DNA from: Branchiostoma belcheri
Lineage: Eukaryota > Chordata > Leptocardii > Amphioxiformes > Branchiostomatidae
DNA: 64,000 nucleotides
Assembly (NCBI RefSeq): GCF_001625305.1
Contig: NW_017804021.1
Span: forward strand, 1,630,231-1,694,230
Reading direction: 5' to 3'
The translations under genes were made by a program, and so were the position numbers. The notes under the pieces were generated by a model. That model was given only the letters and a program-made list of their open reading frames with translations. It did not search any database and was not told the DNA's origin. Within the stretch, counting starts at the first letter, position 1. Each line of letters opens with the position of its first letter. Shown here one piece after another: positions 45,601 to 57,600 of the stretch.

Positions 45601-48600
45601 CATGTTTCAACGTAACAGTAAAGGCCAACACAAAAATATTGTACTCACCCAAATTATAATATTATTAATATCATAATGTTATCTTTACCTTAGCAGAAGG
45701 AAAATATATTGTTTTTGCTCAGTTTCTTCTTCTTCTTCACCCTGTGGTGTTGGGTTACGTTATGTAGCAAGTAGCAGGGCATCGTGGAAGGGGCTGGTCA
45801 CCATACATATGGAATTAATATTTGAGTAAAAAAAAACAAAGCAGTAATTTGTTTGCTAGACGATGTGAAGGTAAATAATTACGATTTTGCTTTGGAAATG
45901 TTACCTTTTTCTAGTCTTCAATTCTTTTGCTTTAAATCTAGTTTTCTTCGTTGTGAAACTCAAATAACTTAATTTGAAACGCACCTCTTGTTCGCAGTGT
46001 CTGGTCTAGGCTTCAGCCGCTCCGACCTTCGGTTCGAGCACGACTCGCGCGACTCCCAGTCGGCCGCCGGGCGCGTGGAGCAGACCCTTCGGGACCTGTG
46101 CGCCCAGACCGCCGAGGACGTGCGCCCCGAGACCCCGGCCCTGTTCAGCCGCCTGGTGTACCAGATGCGCGCCATGAACGTGCAGGAGATGCGCTCCGCC
46201 GTCGCCAGGGCAGAGGGCATCTGCAACAGCGACCCGCAGAAGATGAAGTACGTATGAATGACGTAGGGCGTTTGCACTCACGTGACTCAATTTCTGTCAG
46301 ACATGTTGGCGGGTTAAAAAATCAAGTCATATTGTAAAGTCTGCAAAGCGACCGCGACAAGGTGAAGTACGTATGGCGTATGGCGTTTGCACTCACGTGA
46401 CTATGACGTCACTTTCCGTCTGAAGTCTAAGTTCAGCGTCCGCCATATTGGTAGGTTAAAGAATTCTTAGTTTCATTTTTGCATTGAAGGTATCTTCGTT
46501 TTCCAGCAACAACTTTGGCCGTCCTTTAATACTAAGTCTCCCAAGAACACTTGCCCCTGGTCACATCAACGTGACTGTTTTTTTTCTAATTTGTGACAAT
46601 CCCTGACGAAGTTTTTTTCCCGTTCTCAGAAAAATCGCCATGGACGCTTTGACACTGGAACACATACAGTACAATTTTGCAGTGAATCTTTTTTTTTCTG
46701 ACAAAACTTTGTTTTTGTACCATCAGGAAGTTCGCCCTGGACGCCATCCCGCTGGTGCATAACGAGGCGTCCGCGCGCCTTGTGAAGGAGTACATCATGA
46801 AGGGCGAGGTGACCGGGGAGCAGGCAGACGCCTGGCTCGCCGCTCAGGTCTTTGCCAAGAACCCCACCCCGCAGATGATCGCGGAACTGCAGGTGGGTTG
46901 ATGCAACAACTTTTAGAGTGTGTACTAGCTGCGAAAAGTAGGAACAGGGGCGCTTTATGTTCTTGCTTAGTGCGCTTAGTACATGAAGGGCGAGGTGACC
47001 GGAGAGCAGGCCGACGCCTGGCTCGCCGCTCAGGTCTTCGCCAAGAACCCCACCCCGCAGATGATCGCGGAACTGCAGGTGGGTTTTATATAGCAACTTC
47101 CAGTGAAAAGTTAAGCGGCTGAACATGCTTTTTGTACCTTCTCAATCGGTAAATTAAAGGAGTAAAGAGTGAATATTGCCGTCAAGTTGCAAACTGCATT
47201 ATTAAATCGGATTGACGTGACTTTAGATGGGTCAAAAGTACTAGTACCTGGAAGTCTGTCCTACTGTGGACTTTTTTTTCTATTCCAACATTTATCACAA
47301 GACATGGCGACGGCACACTCAAGTTTTTTTTTAACTTATTTTTTATGCCGCCACTAACGTTGACAAATGCACGGACAACAGACATACTCATTTGCACCTA
47401 AGCGAAGTGAGGAAAGTCGTGCAAAGTGCCTTTCCCAAATGCACAACTTCGGTGGCATGGCAGGATTCGAACTCGGGACATCTTGGTTCCGAGCCGAAAG
47501 TTCTGTGGTTGCGCCACTACAAATTCTTGTAGATGTTTACTGATTGTCCTTCTCTCCCCTTTAGCCCCTGTGTGAGGGTCGTGAGGTCCGCCGCTCCGCC
47601 TTCCTGTCTCTCTCCGCCCTCATCCACAAGTACTGCCAGGCCGAGTCCGACTGCGCCCAGCGGCCCGAGATCCGCAACGCTCTGGCCGTCTTCCAGAGGA
47701 ACCTGGGGGAGAAGTGCCACTCTTTCTCTGACAAGGAGGAGGAGAAGGTAAGAACTGGTGAATGAACGAGTGACGAAGTGGATGAGTTAGGCCAGGAAAG
47801 AATGACTACTTGAATGAGTGAGTTAGCGAACGAAAAAGAATATCTTTGCTACATTGTCATAGAATAGAGTAAAGACAGCTTAAAGGCAAGTGAAGCTGTT
47901 TAGTCAAGAATACAAGCACGGAGTAATGGAATGAAGATTACAAGTAGTTGTCGTAAAGTCTTAAAAAATTAAGATCTTGATAAACTAACTAACAAACAAA
48001 CAACGATGTACTAGTATGACGACTGACTTGTTTCCCCATTCTCCTCAGATGATGATGTCCCTGAAGGCCATCGGTAACGCCGGGCAGGCCGTGTCCGCTG
48101 CCCCCACACTGTCCCAGTGCGTCCTGACCGAGGCTAACCCCGTCACCGTCCGCCGCGCTGCCATGGAGGCCTTCCGCCGCCTGCCCTGCTCCGTCCCCGT
48201 GAGTACATGATACACGTTTCCTTCTTTTGGAATTCCCTGAAGTGTAGGCTAGACAAGCACCCCATGCTCTGTCCCCGTGACTACATGCTCCAGGTTTCCC
48301 TCCTTTGGGCCTCTTAAACTCCGTAAAAATTAAAACACCTGCAGACAAGCTCTGAGCACATAGTGTTTCATTCTGCTGCCTGCCCTGCTCTGTCCCCGTG
48401 AGTAACCGGTCTTACTTCCTCCTTCGTAACACCGTTAAGATTGAAACAAGTGCAGACAAGCTCTGAACACATAGGCTTTTATTCTGCCGCCTGCCCTGTT
48501 CCGTCCGCAAGAGTAACGGGTCTTTGTTACTTCTTTAATTTGGGACTTAAAGATTCAAACTTCAGACACACGACAGTGACAAAGAAGAAGTAACACAGCA

Positions 48601-51600
48601 TAGAGTAGCTGCTCTAAGTTTCCTTCCTTCTGGATTCTTAACCTTCTGAATTTTTAAGAATCAACTGCAGCAACACACACATATCCGGACTAAGACTAAG
48701 AATGCAAACGTCTTACCGAGTTTCTTGAATCCCCCCTTGAACAGCGCACCGCCCTGACGAACACGTTCCTGAACCGTGAGGAGGACAGCGAGGTCCGCAT
48801 CGCCGCCTACATCCAGGCCGCGCTCTGCCCCTCCCACGACTTCTTCAAGATCGTCAAGCGCGCCATGGACTCCGAGGACTCTTCTCAGGGTACGTCACTG
48901 TCTTATGTGGTAGCTTCTGGACATCTTAGATGTATTCTTCTCTTCTGCCTAGCGTTAAGCTGTCCACCTGAGCAACATTGCCTGGAAGATGTAGCCTTGT
49001 CTTCGGCCCATGGCTAGTGGTAATTTTGCAGGGTAATTTTGTCGGTTCTGGATAGTCCACGTGTCCAGAACCGTGCCTGGGGCACATCTACTTAATGTTC
49101 TTGGATACGTGCATGGAAACTATCCAAAACCGTGTCTGATCCTGACCTCAACCCATTCAGGCATAGGTCTAGATAGGCATGGTTCTGTGTTGCCTGAGTC
49201 TCAAACGTGACTGAGACTAAAATCTTATATTTTCTTCCCCCCACAGTTGGCTCCTACGTGTGGTCCGACCTGCAGCAGGTGCTGAAGCGCGATGACGAGT
49301 GGCGCAGCACAGTGTCCGACATCCTACGTAACCGCGAGCTGGAGAAGAAGTTCACCGGAGACAAGAGGAAGTTCTCCTCCGCCTGGACTGGATCCGTCTT
49401 CTCCGGTGAGAGAAAAATGCCTTTCTTACAAATTTGCAAAATGCGAGGCCAAGAGACCACTTCTAAGCACTGAATTAAGTTTGGGTTCCTCGAACAGCAT
49501 CTCCTCTCTTTGTGGAGAAAATTTCTCTTCTTTAACATTGTCATTGAGGACGCGAAGTAGCCTGAATTGCATTGCTATTTACTCGCTTGGAATGTTGCAT
49601 CTACAAGGACCGGTATGTCGGTGAAAGTATCTTCTTTGATGTGTAAAATGTTCTGTTTTACTTTTTTTTGTCGTTGCCGAAGCGTAACGTGCAACCGACA
49701 CTACCCATCTACATTGTATCAATTATGAGCTAAACGCAAAGGCTGAAAGGTGTTAACCAACTAACCAAACGAAAAATACATTACCATAGCGTCATTGACG
49801 AAGATGAAAACTTTCAGAGTGAAACGACGGTTGACGTAGCAACTCATCACTACTGTTATTTTTCCAGACCGTTGGAAAATTGGCGGCGAGGCCCAGGCTG
49901 TCCTGGATTAGAGTTTAGTGTTTGTGCTACTGTTATCTTATGTACGCTCTCCTGTTGTTTTTCCAGACCGCTGGAACCTGGGAGGCGAGGCCCAGACCGG
50001 CGTGATCTTCTCCGACACCTCCTTCCTTCCCCGCAGCGCCCACCTTAACCTCACCATGATGGTCTTCGGCGCAGAGATGAACATGCTCGAGGTATGGTCA
50101 TACTTTTCACCTTTCCTTAGTATCAACTCAGTTGTTCAGTACAATTAGACCGAGTAGCCACATAGCTGGAGACCGGATCTTATTAAAAAACTATCAACCC
50201 AGTTGCTTACTCGCTTTCTTCCTTTTTTACATAAAGACAATATCACAAATAAGCTATAGAGTCTGACGTATAGTATGCGTCTTTTGAAAACTCAAGGGAG
50301 AATAGCTTTTGTATATGAATTCTATGAAAGGGAGGATAGCTTTTGTATATGAATTCTATGAAAGCTAGTAGGGTAATTAAGTATACACGTATCCAGGTCT
50401 ATGATTGAAGCAGTCTGAAGCAAGCAACCACATACGATTTTTACACAGTTGGCTAGTACATGTATGTTGCTTTAGTCAACACTTAAAGATTGCTCATAGC
50501 TTACGTGAAGACTGTAAAGTAACTTAAGGAAAGATGGTAAAATTTTAACTTACCTTATTTTATCTTACCTCACAGGTGGGCGGCCGTATCGAGGGCCTGA
50601 GCTACCTGGCCGAGTCTTTCTTCGGCCACCAAGGCTACTTCCCCGAGAACAACGTCCTGAACCTGCTGAAGACGAAGGAGAAGCGCTCCGTCCTGAAGGA
50701 GAACAAGCTGGAGGAGGTCCACCGCAAGGTACTTTATTAAGACATTCTTAGGGTCAGATATCGTAGGTGTGTCTGAAGACCTCATACGAACTAAAACTTT
50801 GTCCAGTGAGAGGCGTTATACATTTCCATTACCAAGTAGTACTGACTATTTCACATAAATGCGATGGAAAACAAATATGCAGGTCGTGTGCCTATATATT
50901 GCTGATTCGTTGGTGGTTACAAGGACGGCCCCTTGTGGAAAAAATCTAGCCAGGCTTCGGGAGGCGGCTGGAAAGAGTACAGATCGGCCAAATAGACAGA
51001 TGATATGCCAGGGGACTTGGTCCGCTATGAGAACAGTTTGTCGCTTGTCGGAAGTGGCTAGAAAAGATATAACGTTATATATTTCTATTCTACACAGCAT
51101 TTGTATTTCTTGATGTACATAGCGCAAACGTACGAATAGTATAAAACCTACTAGTTAGATGTGAACTTGACCATGACACATCTTTCCCTTCCCCTTCCCC
51201 AGTTCAACGCCAAGCAGGAGAACCGTCCGGAGGGGTCCTACTACGTGCGCATGTACGGAGACGAGATGCTGTACGGCGACTTCAAGGGTCTGGACATCCG
51301 GGCTCAGCAGCAGGGCTGGAACGTCATGGAGATCATGATGAAACTCGCCAGGCAGCAGGACTACGAGGTTAGCATCTCGCTACAATTTGCTACATTTTGT
51401 TACACTCATCAAGAGAGCTACATTTTGCTACATTATCGTTTATACTATGTTGCAACTCTACATGTGTAACGTTACATGATGAAACTCGCCAGGCAGCAGG
51501 ACTACGAGGTTAGCTATTCTCGATCTCACTCGCTACATTTTGCTACATTTTGCTACATTTGCTACGTTTGGCAACTTAGCAATTCTGCTACATTTTCTAC

Positions 51601-54600
51601 GTTGTAACTCTACATGTACATGGTGAAGCTCAATGCCAGGCAGCAGGACTACGAGGTTAGCCACTCTCTCGTCCGCTACATTTTGTTACACTCACCAAGA
51701 GAGCTACATTTTGCTACATTATCCAGGCAGCCAGGCAGGTAGAGCCTCACAGTAGTGAGAAAGGTCAGCTGGGAAAGGTCAAAAGTTCAATGAGTGCTAT
51801 ACCTGATTACCCACATAGTACTCGACCGCACAGTATAACCGACAGTCTATCTAATGGCACGAGGATAGCTGCTACATTTTTGCTACGTTGTATCACACAT
51901 AAACAATGTTGCTACTTCGCGCGTGACATTGCTGTGTATCGGGCATGTGGCCAAGACGAGATTTGGGTGGGCTTTCATTATGGCTGACGGCCGGGTCAGC
52001 CGGGAAAGGTCAAAGGTTCAAGAGTGCTATGCCTGATTACCCACATAGTACACGACAGCACAATATAACCGATAGTCGATAGACCATGTTTTTGAAACCA
52101 CGTTTTGCTACATACAATGTTGCAACTTTGCATGTAACGTTTTCCGCGTTTGCTACAGGTGACGAAGAGCACGATGTTCCTGGGCTCAACACAAAGAGAG
52201 CTACATTACATGTATACAATTTTGCAACTTTACATTTAACGTTTTCGCTGCTTCGTACAGGTGACCACGAGATCTAGAGCTACATTTTGCCACGTTGCAA
52301 CTTTCCGTGTTTGTTACAGATTACCAAGAGCACGATGTTCCTGGACTCCACGCACACCGTCCCCACCAGCACGGGTCTGCCTCTGCGTCTCGCCATCAAC
52401 GGAACCGCCACCACCAACGTCAAGGTTTCCGGCAAGATGGACGTGCGCAACATGGGCTTCAGCCCACGCAGCATGCACATCGAGGGACAGGTCATGCCCA
52501 GGTAAGGGTCTAGTTGTATCCTGCAGAGCCTTGCCTTATCCTTAACCATGCTCGAACATGGTTCAATATGTATACTAGTAGTCCAAGAAGAAGAAGAAGT
52601 AGTCCACGATCAACCGCTTTTTTTTACGGTTTTCACCATGATTTCACGGTTTTTACGATGTTTCAACGGTTTCCACTACGTTTTCACGACGATTTCACGG
52701 TTTTCAGGATGTTTTTTGTTGTTGTAATTTTTACAATGTTTTTGCGTTAATTTTAGGACCTTTTCCAATGTTTTCACGTTATTTTCATGACCTTTTCAGG
52801 ATGTTTTCACGGTTTCTACGATGTTTCATGGCTTTCAGGATGTTTTTCATGTTATTTTCACAACGTTTTCACGTTATCTTCACGATGTTCCACTCCCACC
52901 AGCGCTGCCGTTGAGATCGTCAGCGAGATGGGGATCGACGCTCACGTCGCGCGCTGCGGGATGAAGATGGTTCCTCAGTTTTTCACGACATTTTCAGGTT
53001 ATTTTCACAACGTTTTCACGTTATCTTCACGATGTTCCACTCCCACCAGCGCTGCCGTTGAGATCGTCAGCGAGATGGGGATCGACGCTCACGTCGCGCT
53101 CTGTGGGATGAAGATGGTTTCTCATTTTCACGACATTTTCACGACACTTTCACGACAATTTCACGATAATTTCACGACTTTTTCCTCACACAGTGCTGCC
53201 GTTGAGATCGCCAGTGAGATGGGGATCGACGCTCACGTCGCCCGCTGCGGGATGAAGATGGTGACCACCCTCCACTCCTCCACCTTCGCCGACGGAAAGA
53301 TCATCCTGAAGAAGGGCAGTGACCTGGAGGTCAAACTCAACATGCCGCGCGACAAGATGGAGATCGTCAACGTCCAGTAAGTCACCAAGACTTAGAGAAT
53401 TAAAATTGCCTTAAAGCTAAAAAAATTCTCTGAAAATTTAGTCCGCAACTGTGACAGACTTTTATCTATGATACTTCCATGAAAGTTCATCTTTGTTGGT
53501 TAAACATGTTTAAACTTTTAAGTTAAAACTTTTGATCCAACACAAAAATCTCTCAGCTAGAACTTTATTTAAGATGATTACCATACCATCTAAGATTTAC
53601 TTCTGATCAAGTTATATGTGGCCAAAAGAGAAACCATCTAATTCTCTTGATATTGACTATTGTCCAAAGAGAGAAACCTCAAATAAAATACATTTTTCCT
53701 CCCCAGGTCTAAGGTGTTCCTGATTGTTGACCAAACTTATCACGGTCCAAAAATACTAGATTTTAAAGAAAAAAATCTGATAAATATTGTTCTCCTCCGC
53801 AGGTCCAAGGTGTTCCTGATAAACCAGGACCAGGAGTACGAAGTTCGCGGTGTGGAGGCCGGCCGTGTGGACGAGAGCGCCTGCACCGGCACCTGGGGCA
53901 TCGAGACCTTCGGCCTGCAGATGTGCGGAGAGGTCCAGTACCCCAACCCAAGGTAGAGATCATATAGATATAACATAGGTCCAGTACCCCATAGGTCCAG
54001 TACGATGTTTCAGTAGGTCCAGTACCCCAACCCCAGGAAGTCACTTCTCTCTTGGGAGCCTTCTGTCGCTGTAGCTCTACTGCTATAGACTCGCCATACT
54101 CTGCAGAGTGACTGTCAACACACTGATGTAAATGCTAATAGTTGGCCGAACCTATTGTCTGTTTTTGTTGAATCTGGAGCAGAGGCTTGTTATATACCCA
54201 TTCCTTAGTCTTCAACCATATTGTGCTGTTGTCTCTAGAGACAGACTTTTGCCAACCATCTCTTGATCACTGAAGTATCATTTTGTAAGTTACCGGAGAT
54301 TAACAACATACCATAAGTTTCTCCCCTTGTACTCAGACTTGATGACCAGACCCCCTACATGCCCCTGACCCTCTGTAAAGGCAGAAGGAATGGTAAACCT
54401 TACTGTATTTCTCCTTGTTTCTGCAGACTTGATGACCAGACCCCCTACATGCCCCTGACTGGCCCCATGAGTGCTTCTGTCACCCTGAACAAGGCTGACG
54501 CTGGTCTGGACTCTTACGTCATGGAGGCTCGCTACAACATCAAGCCGGTAAGAGACTTTAAGTCCTTTCGCCATTCTTAAAGTTGTCATAGTGTCTAGAT

Positions 54601-57600
54601 AATAGAATTGTCTAAAGATTGTCTAAATTCAGCACTAGGAACTTCCCACGAATTACGCCAAATTCAGGGAGTCCAACTTCCAAATTCCAACTTGCTGCAA
54701 ATTACAGGGATAAAAATGCTTTCCATACGAAATATGGTAAATCAAAATAGCTTCCCTAAGTCTTACAGAAAATGGACACACAGGCCCTCAAGGAACACCT
54801 GGTCCAGCATATCATAGCTACTTCTCACTGACACTGGTTTTCTTTTGCACAGTCTCGTGTGAATGGTAAGAAGGAGAACACCTACTCCGTCCACTTCCTG
54901 CTGGACACGCCCGGGTCCCGCATCGACCGTAAGATGGAGCTCAACGCCGGCCTGAACATCGCTGGGAAGGCTGTGGAGATGTCCATGCAGCACCCCAAGA
55001 AATCTCTCACATTCAACGGTAAGAATTCGAACATGATCATAGCTGCACAGGAAGAACACTGCACAAGAGCTTCGAAGGCTGTTCCTTGCAGCTGTATGTA
55101 ACAAATAACTTCCCAACAGGAAAGTTGGTGGAGATTGATAAAACTTTACATTTGGTCAAGACATAAGAAATCAAACTTTTTACTTTTCCAAAATGAAACA
55201 GTTCTAACAGAAATACAGAAATCATTACAAGGAGCAGGCTTTTAAGTGAAAAAGAAACAATAATAATATGATAGAATGCAAAATAATGGCATGTATGAGA
55301 CATGGTACCTTAAAATGAAACACAGGTACTACTGAGAACAACTACATGTATTCATAAATGATGTATGATGTTTTTCTTCACTCATAGGAAACTACAACGA
55401 CCAGGCTGAGACCAAGTCTGTGAACCTTGACCTGACGATTGACCAGAAGGACCAGTACAGCCTGAAGGGAGAGATGATGGTCGAAGAGCTCCAGGGCAGC
55501 TGGCGCTACATGCCCAGTCTCGAGATTAAGGTTAGTCATGTACATGTACCTTACACATTATGTTATGTTACTGTACATTACCGTATGTTATATAACATGA
55601 TGTAGATGGGAGGAACTGCAGGGCAGCTGGCGCTACATGCCTAGCCTGGAGATTAAGGTGGGAATTTTTAAAGCTCCTCTGTTTAAAATCCTGTCAATTT
55701 TGGGACTGCACCTTGCTGCAACACCATCTTGACTTTGAAAATTGGAAGAATTACAAACATTACCTCCACGAATCGCAGCAAACTTGCTCTTAATTTGAGT
55801 TAATGGTCTGTTGCTCTGTAGATTCCTCGAACACACTCAGTCTGTTTCATGAAAGTTGACCAGCCCCTCCATCTCTGTCCTACCACTTGCTACATAATGT
55901 AACACCATAGGCTGTCTGCTACAGCACTAGTTACCATGGTGGCAGACGTCTGGTTTATCTGTTTGCATCAGAAGAAGAGGAAGAAGATAAAACAAAATAA
56001 AAACAGTATATGTTCTCTTTCTGCGAAGTTAAGCATAACTGGATCTCCATGTGTTGACCGTCTTTGTAACAGAAGAGGAAGAAGAAACAGAGCAAAAACA
56101 ATATTTTTAAACCAAATTTAACGTCATTTTCCCCCAACCGGGGGTTAGACGTGCTTGCACCAGGTACAAGTCTTTTTTGAAGCAAGATTTTTACGGCTGG
56201 ATGCTCTTCCTAACGCCAACCCAAACCCTAGTAGGGCCCAGGAACCCTCTAAAGCTAAGGTCCCAATTGGGAAAAGGGGCCCTGGCGGGTAGTTCCCGGG
56301 CTGTTTTTTACCACTTTCGGGCAGGACCCCGACGTGGCCCCGCGGGGCACCCTGCGGCTACCGGGCTATTTTTTGGCCCGTCGGGGCCCCGATAAGAATT
56401 TAATTCTGAGTTAAATTCTACCCGGGCCCCGCTGACAAAAAGACGCCGTGACCTCATCGTGAGAACACCGAGAGGTACCCCTCCGGTTGCCGGCATTCCA
56501 CCGGGACACATTTCTTACGTCACAGACCAGATGAACAGAATAAAGGTGTGTACTTCGTAAACCCGGGTAAAATGTGTGGCCTCACAGATCAAATGATCAC
56601 AACAAATTCGAATTCTGCATTACGTATAGGTCAATACAAGACATCGTCAGAAAATCTGCTGGGTACCTGCCGGGTGCCTGCCGGATACCGACCAAAGAGG
56701 GTGACAAAATTTCTAACAAAATGCTACTGAAGGAAACTTTTAATTGTGACCACGACAGCCGATGCCCGCTCGACTCCTGAACCCGGCCGGGGCCAGCCGG
56801 GGCTACATTCCCGACGGGCACCGGCGTAATTGGGACCTTAGCTTGACTGAGGGGGGAAATGCGTGTTAAGTGCCTTTCCCAAGGGCACAACGTCTGGGTG
56901 CAAGTCCGGACATGTCTAGGTCCAGCCCTGGAGATTGAACCTGGGTCTTTTTGCTTGACAGTCGGACGCTCTATCCACTACACCACACAGACGCCACAAT
57001 ATGTTTGAAGGTAAAGATAACTATATCTGCATGTCTGACTGTGTTTCCCTGTTCAGGTTCCCCAGATGAAGACCATCACAGCTAACGGCGTTGTGGGCTG
57101 GGAGCAGGACAGGAAGGCTGAGCTCACCCTCACTCTGCAGGGCATCAAGTCTGCCTACATCAACTAATTTCTGCATCTTCGTGTGTTTCCCTGTTCAGGT
57201 TCCCCAGATGAACACCATCACTGCTAACGGCGTTGTGGGCTGGGAGCAGGACAGGAAGGCTGAGCTCACCCTCACCCTGCAGGGCATCAAGTCTGACTAC
57301 ATCAACTAATTTCTGCATCTTCGTGTGTTGCCTTGTTTAGGTTCCACAGATGAAGACCATCACGGCTAACGGCGTTGTGGGCTGGGAGCAGGACAGGAAG
57401 GCTGAGCTCACCCTCACCCTCCAGGGCATCAAGTCGGACGACATTGTCCTCTCCACCTCCATGGAGGCAACCACCAAGGCTGACAAGAAGTCCTACTCTC
57501 TCGACATGCAGGTGAGAGGCTCTTACCTAATATTCTTTCTCATTGCATCTTTGGAAACAGATAGCATTGTCTAAGGATACTACTTGCAATGTAGACATGT

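Larger units (their letters stand above)
45998..49405 (+). other. Lipid transfer protein exons 8-13: alpha-helical superhelix
   Basis: Exons: 45998-46247, 46727-46892, 47565-47747, 48049-48198, 48745-48889, 49247-49405 (residues 284-634). The sequence is Arg/Glu-rich paired helices (LSLSALIHKYCQAESDCAQR, KMMMSLKAIGNAGQAVSAAP, VRIAAYIQAALCPSHDFFK) typical of the vitellogenin-N helical arch. The AAG codon between exons 8 and 9 is split by the intron. GC content in these exons is much higher than in the flanking introns. Confidence 0.9.
49967..54547 (+). other. Lipid transfer protein exons 14-20: beta-sheet lipid pocket region
   Basis: Exons: 49967-50091, 50576-50728, 51203-51367, 52320-52501, 53194-53376, 53803-53952, 54427-54547 (residues 635-994). 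Exon 15 carries LNLLKTKEKRSVLKENK, with KEKR at 710-713. Exons 17-18 (MFLDSTHTVPTSTGLPLRLA, AAVEIASEMGIDAHVARCGM) match the conserved part after the helical domain of apoB. Exon 19 has a cysteine pair (SACTGTWGIETFGLQMCGEV). Exon 20 gives LDDQTPYMPLTGPMSASVTL. The introns here are the richest in partial exon copies. Confidence 0.88.

Noticed and set aside
52787..53380. A single 197-residue exon
   Set aside because: The frame includes intronic TTTTCACGA repeats. Phase and homology support only 53194-53376 as exon 18, although the open frame is reported as a finding.
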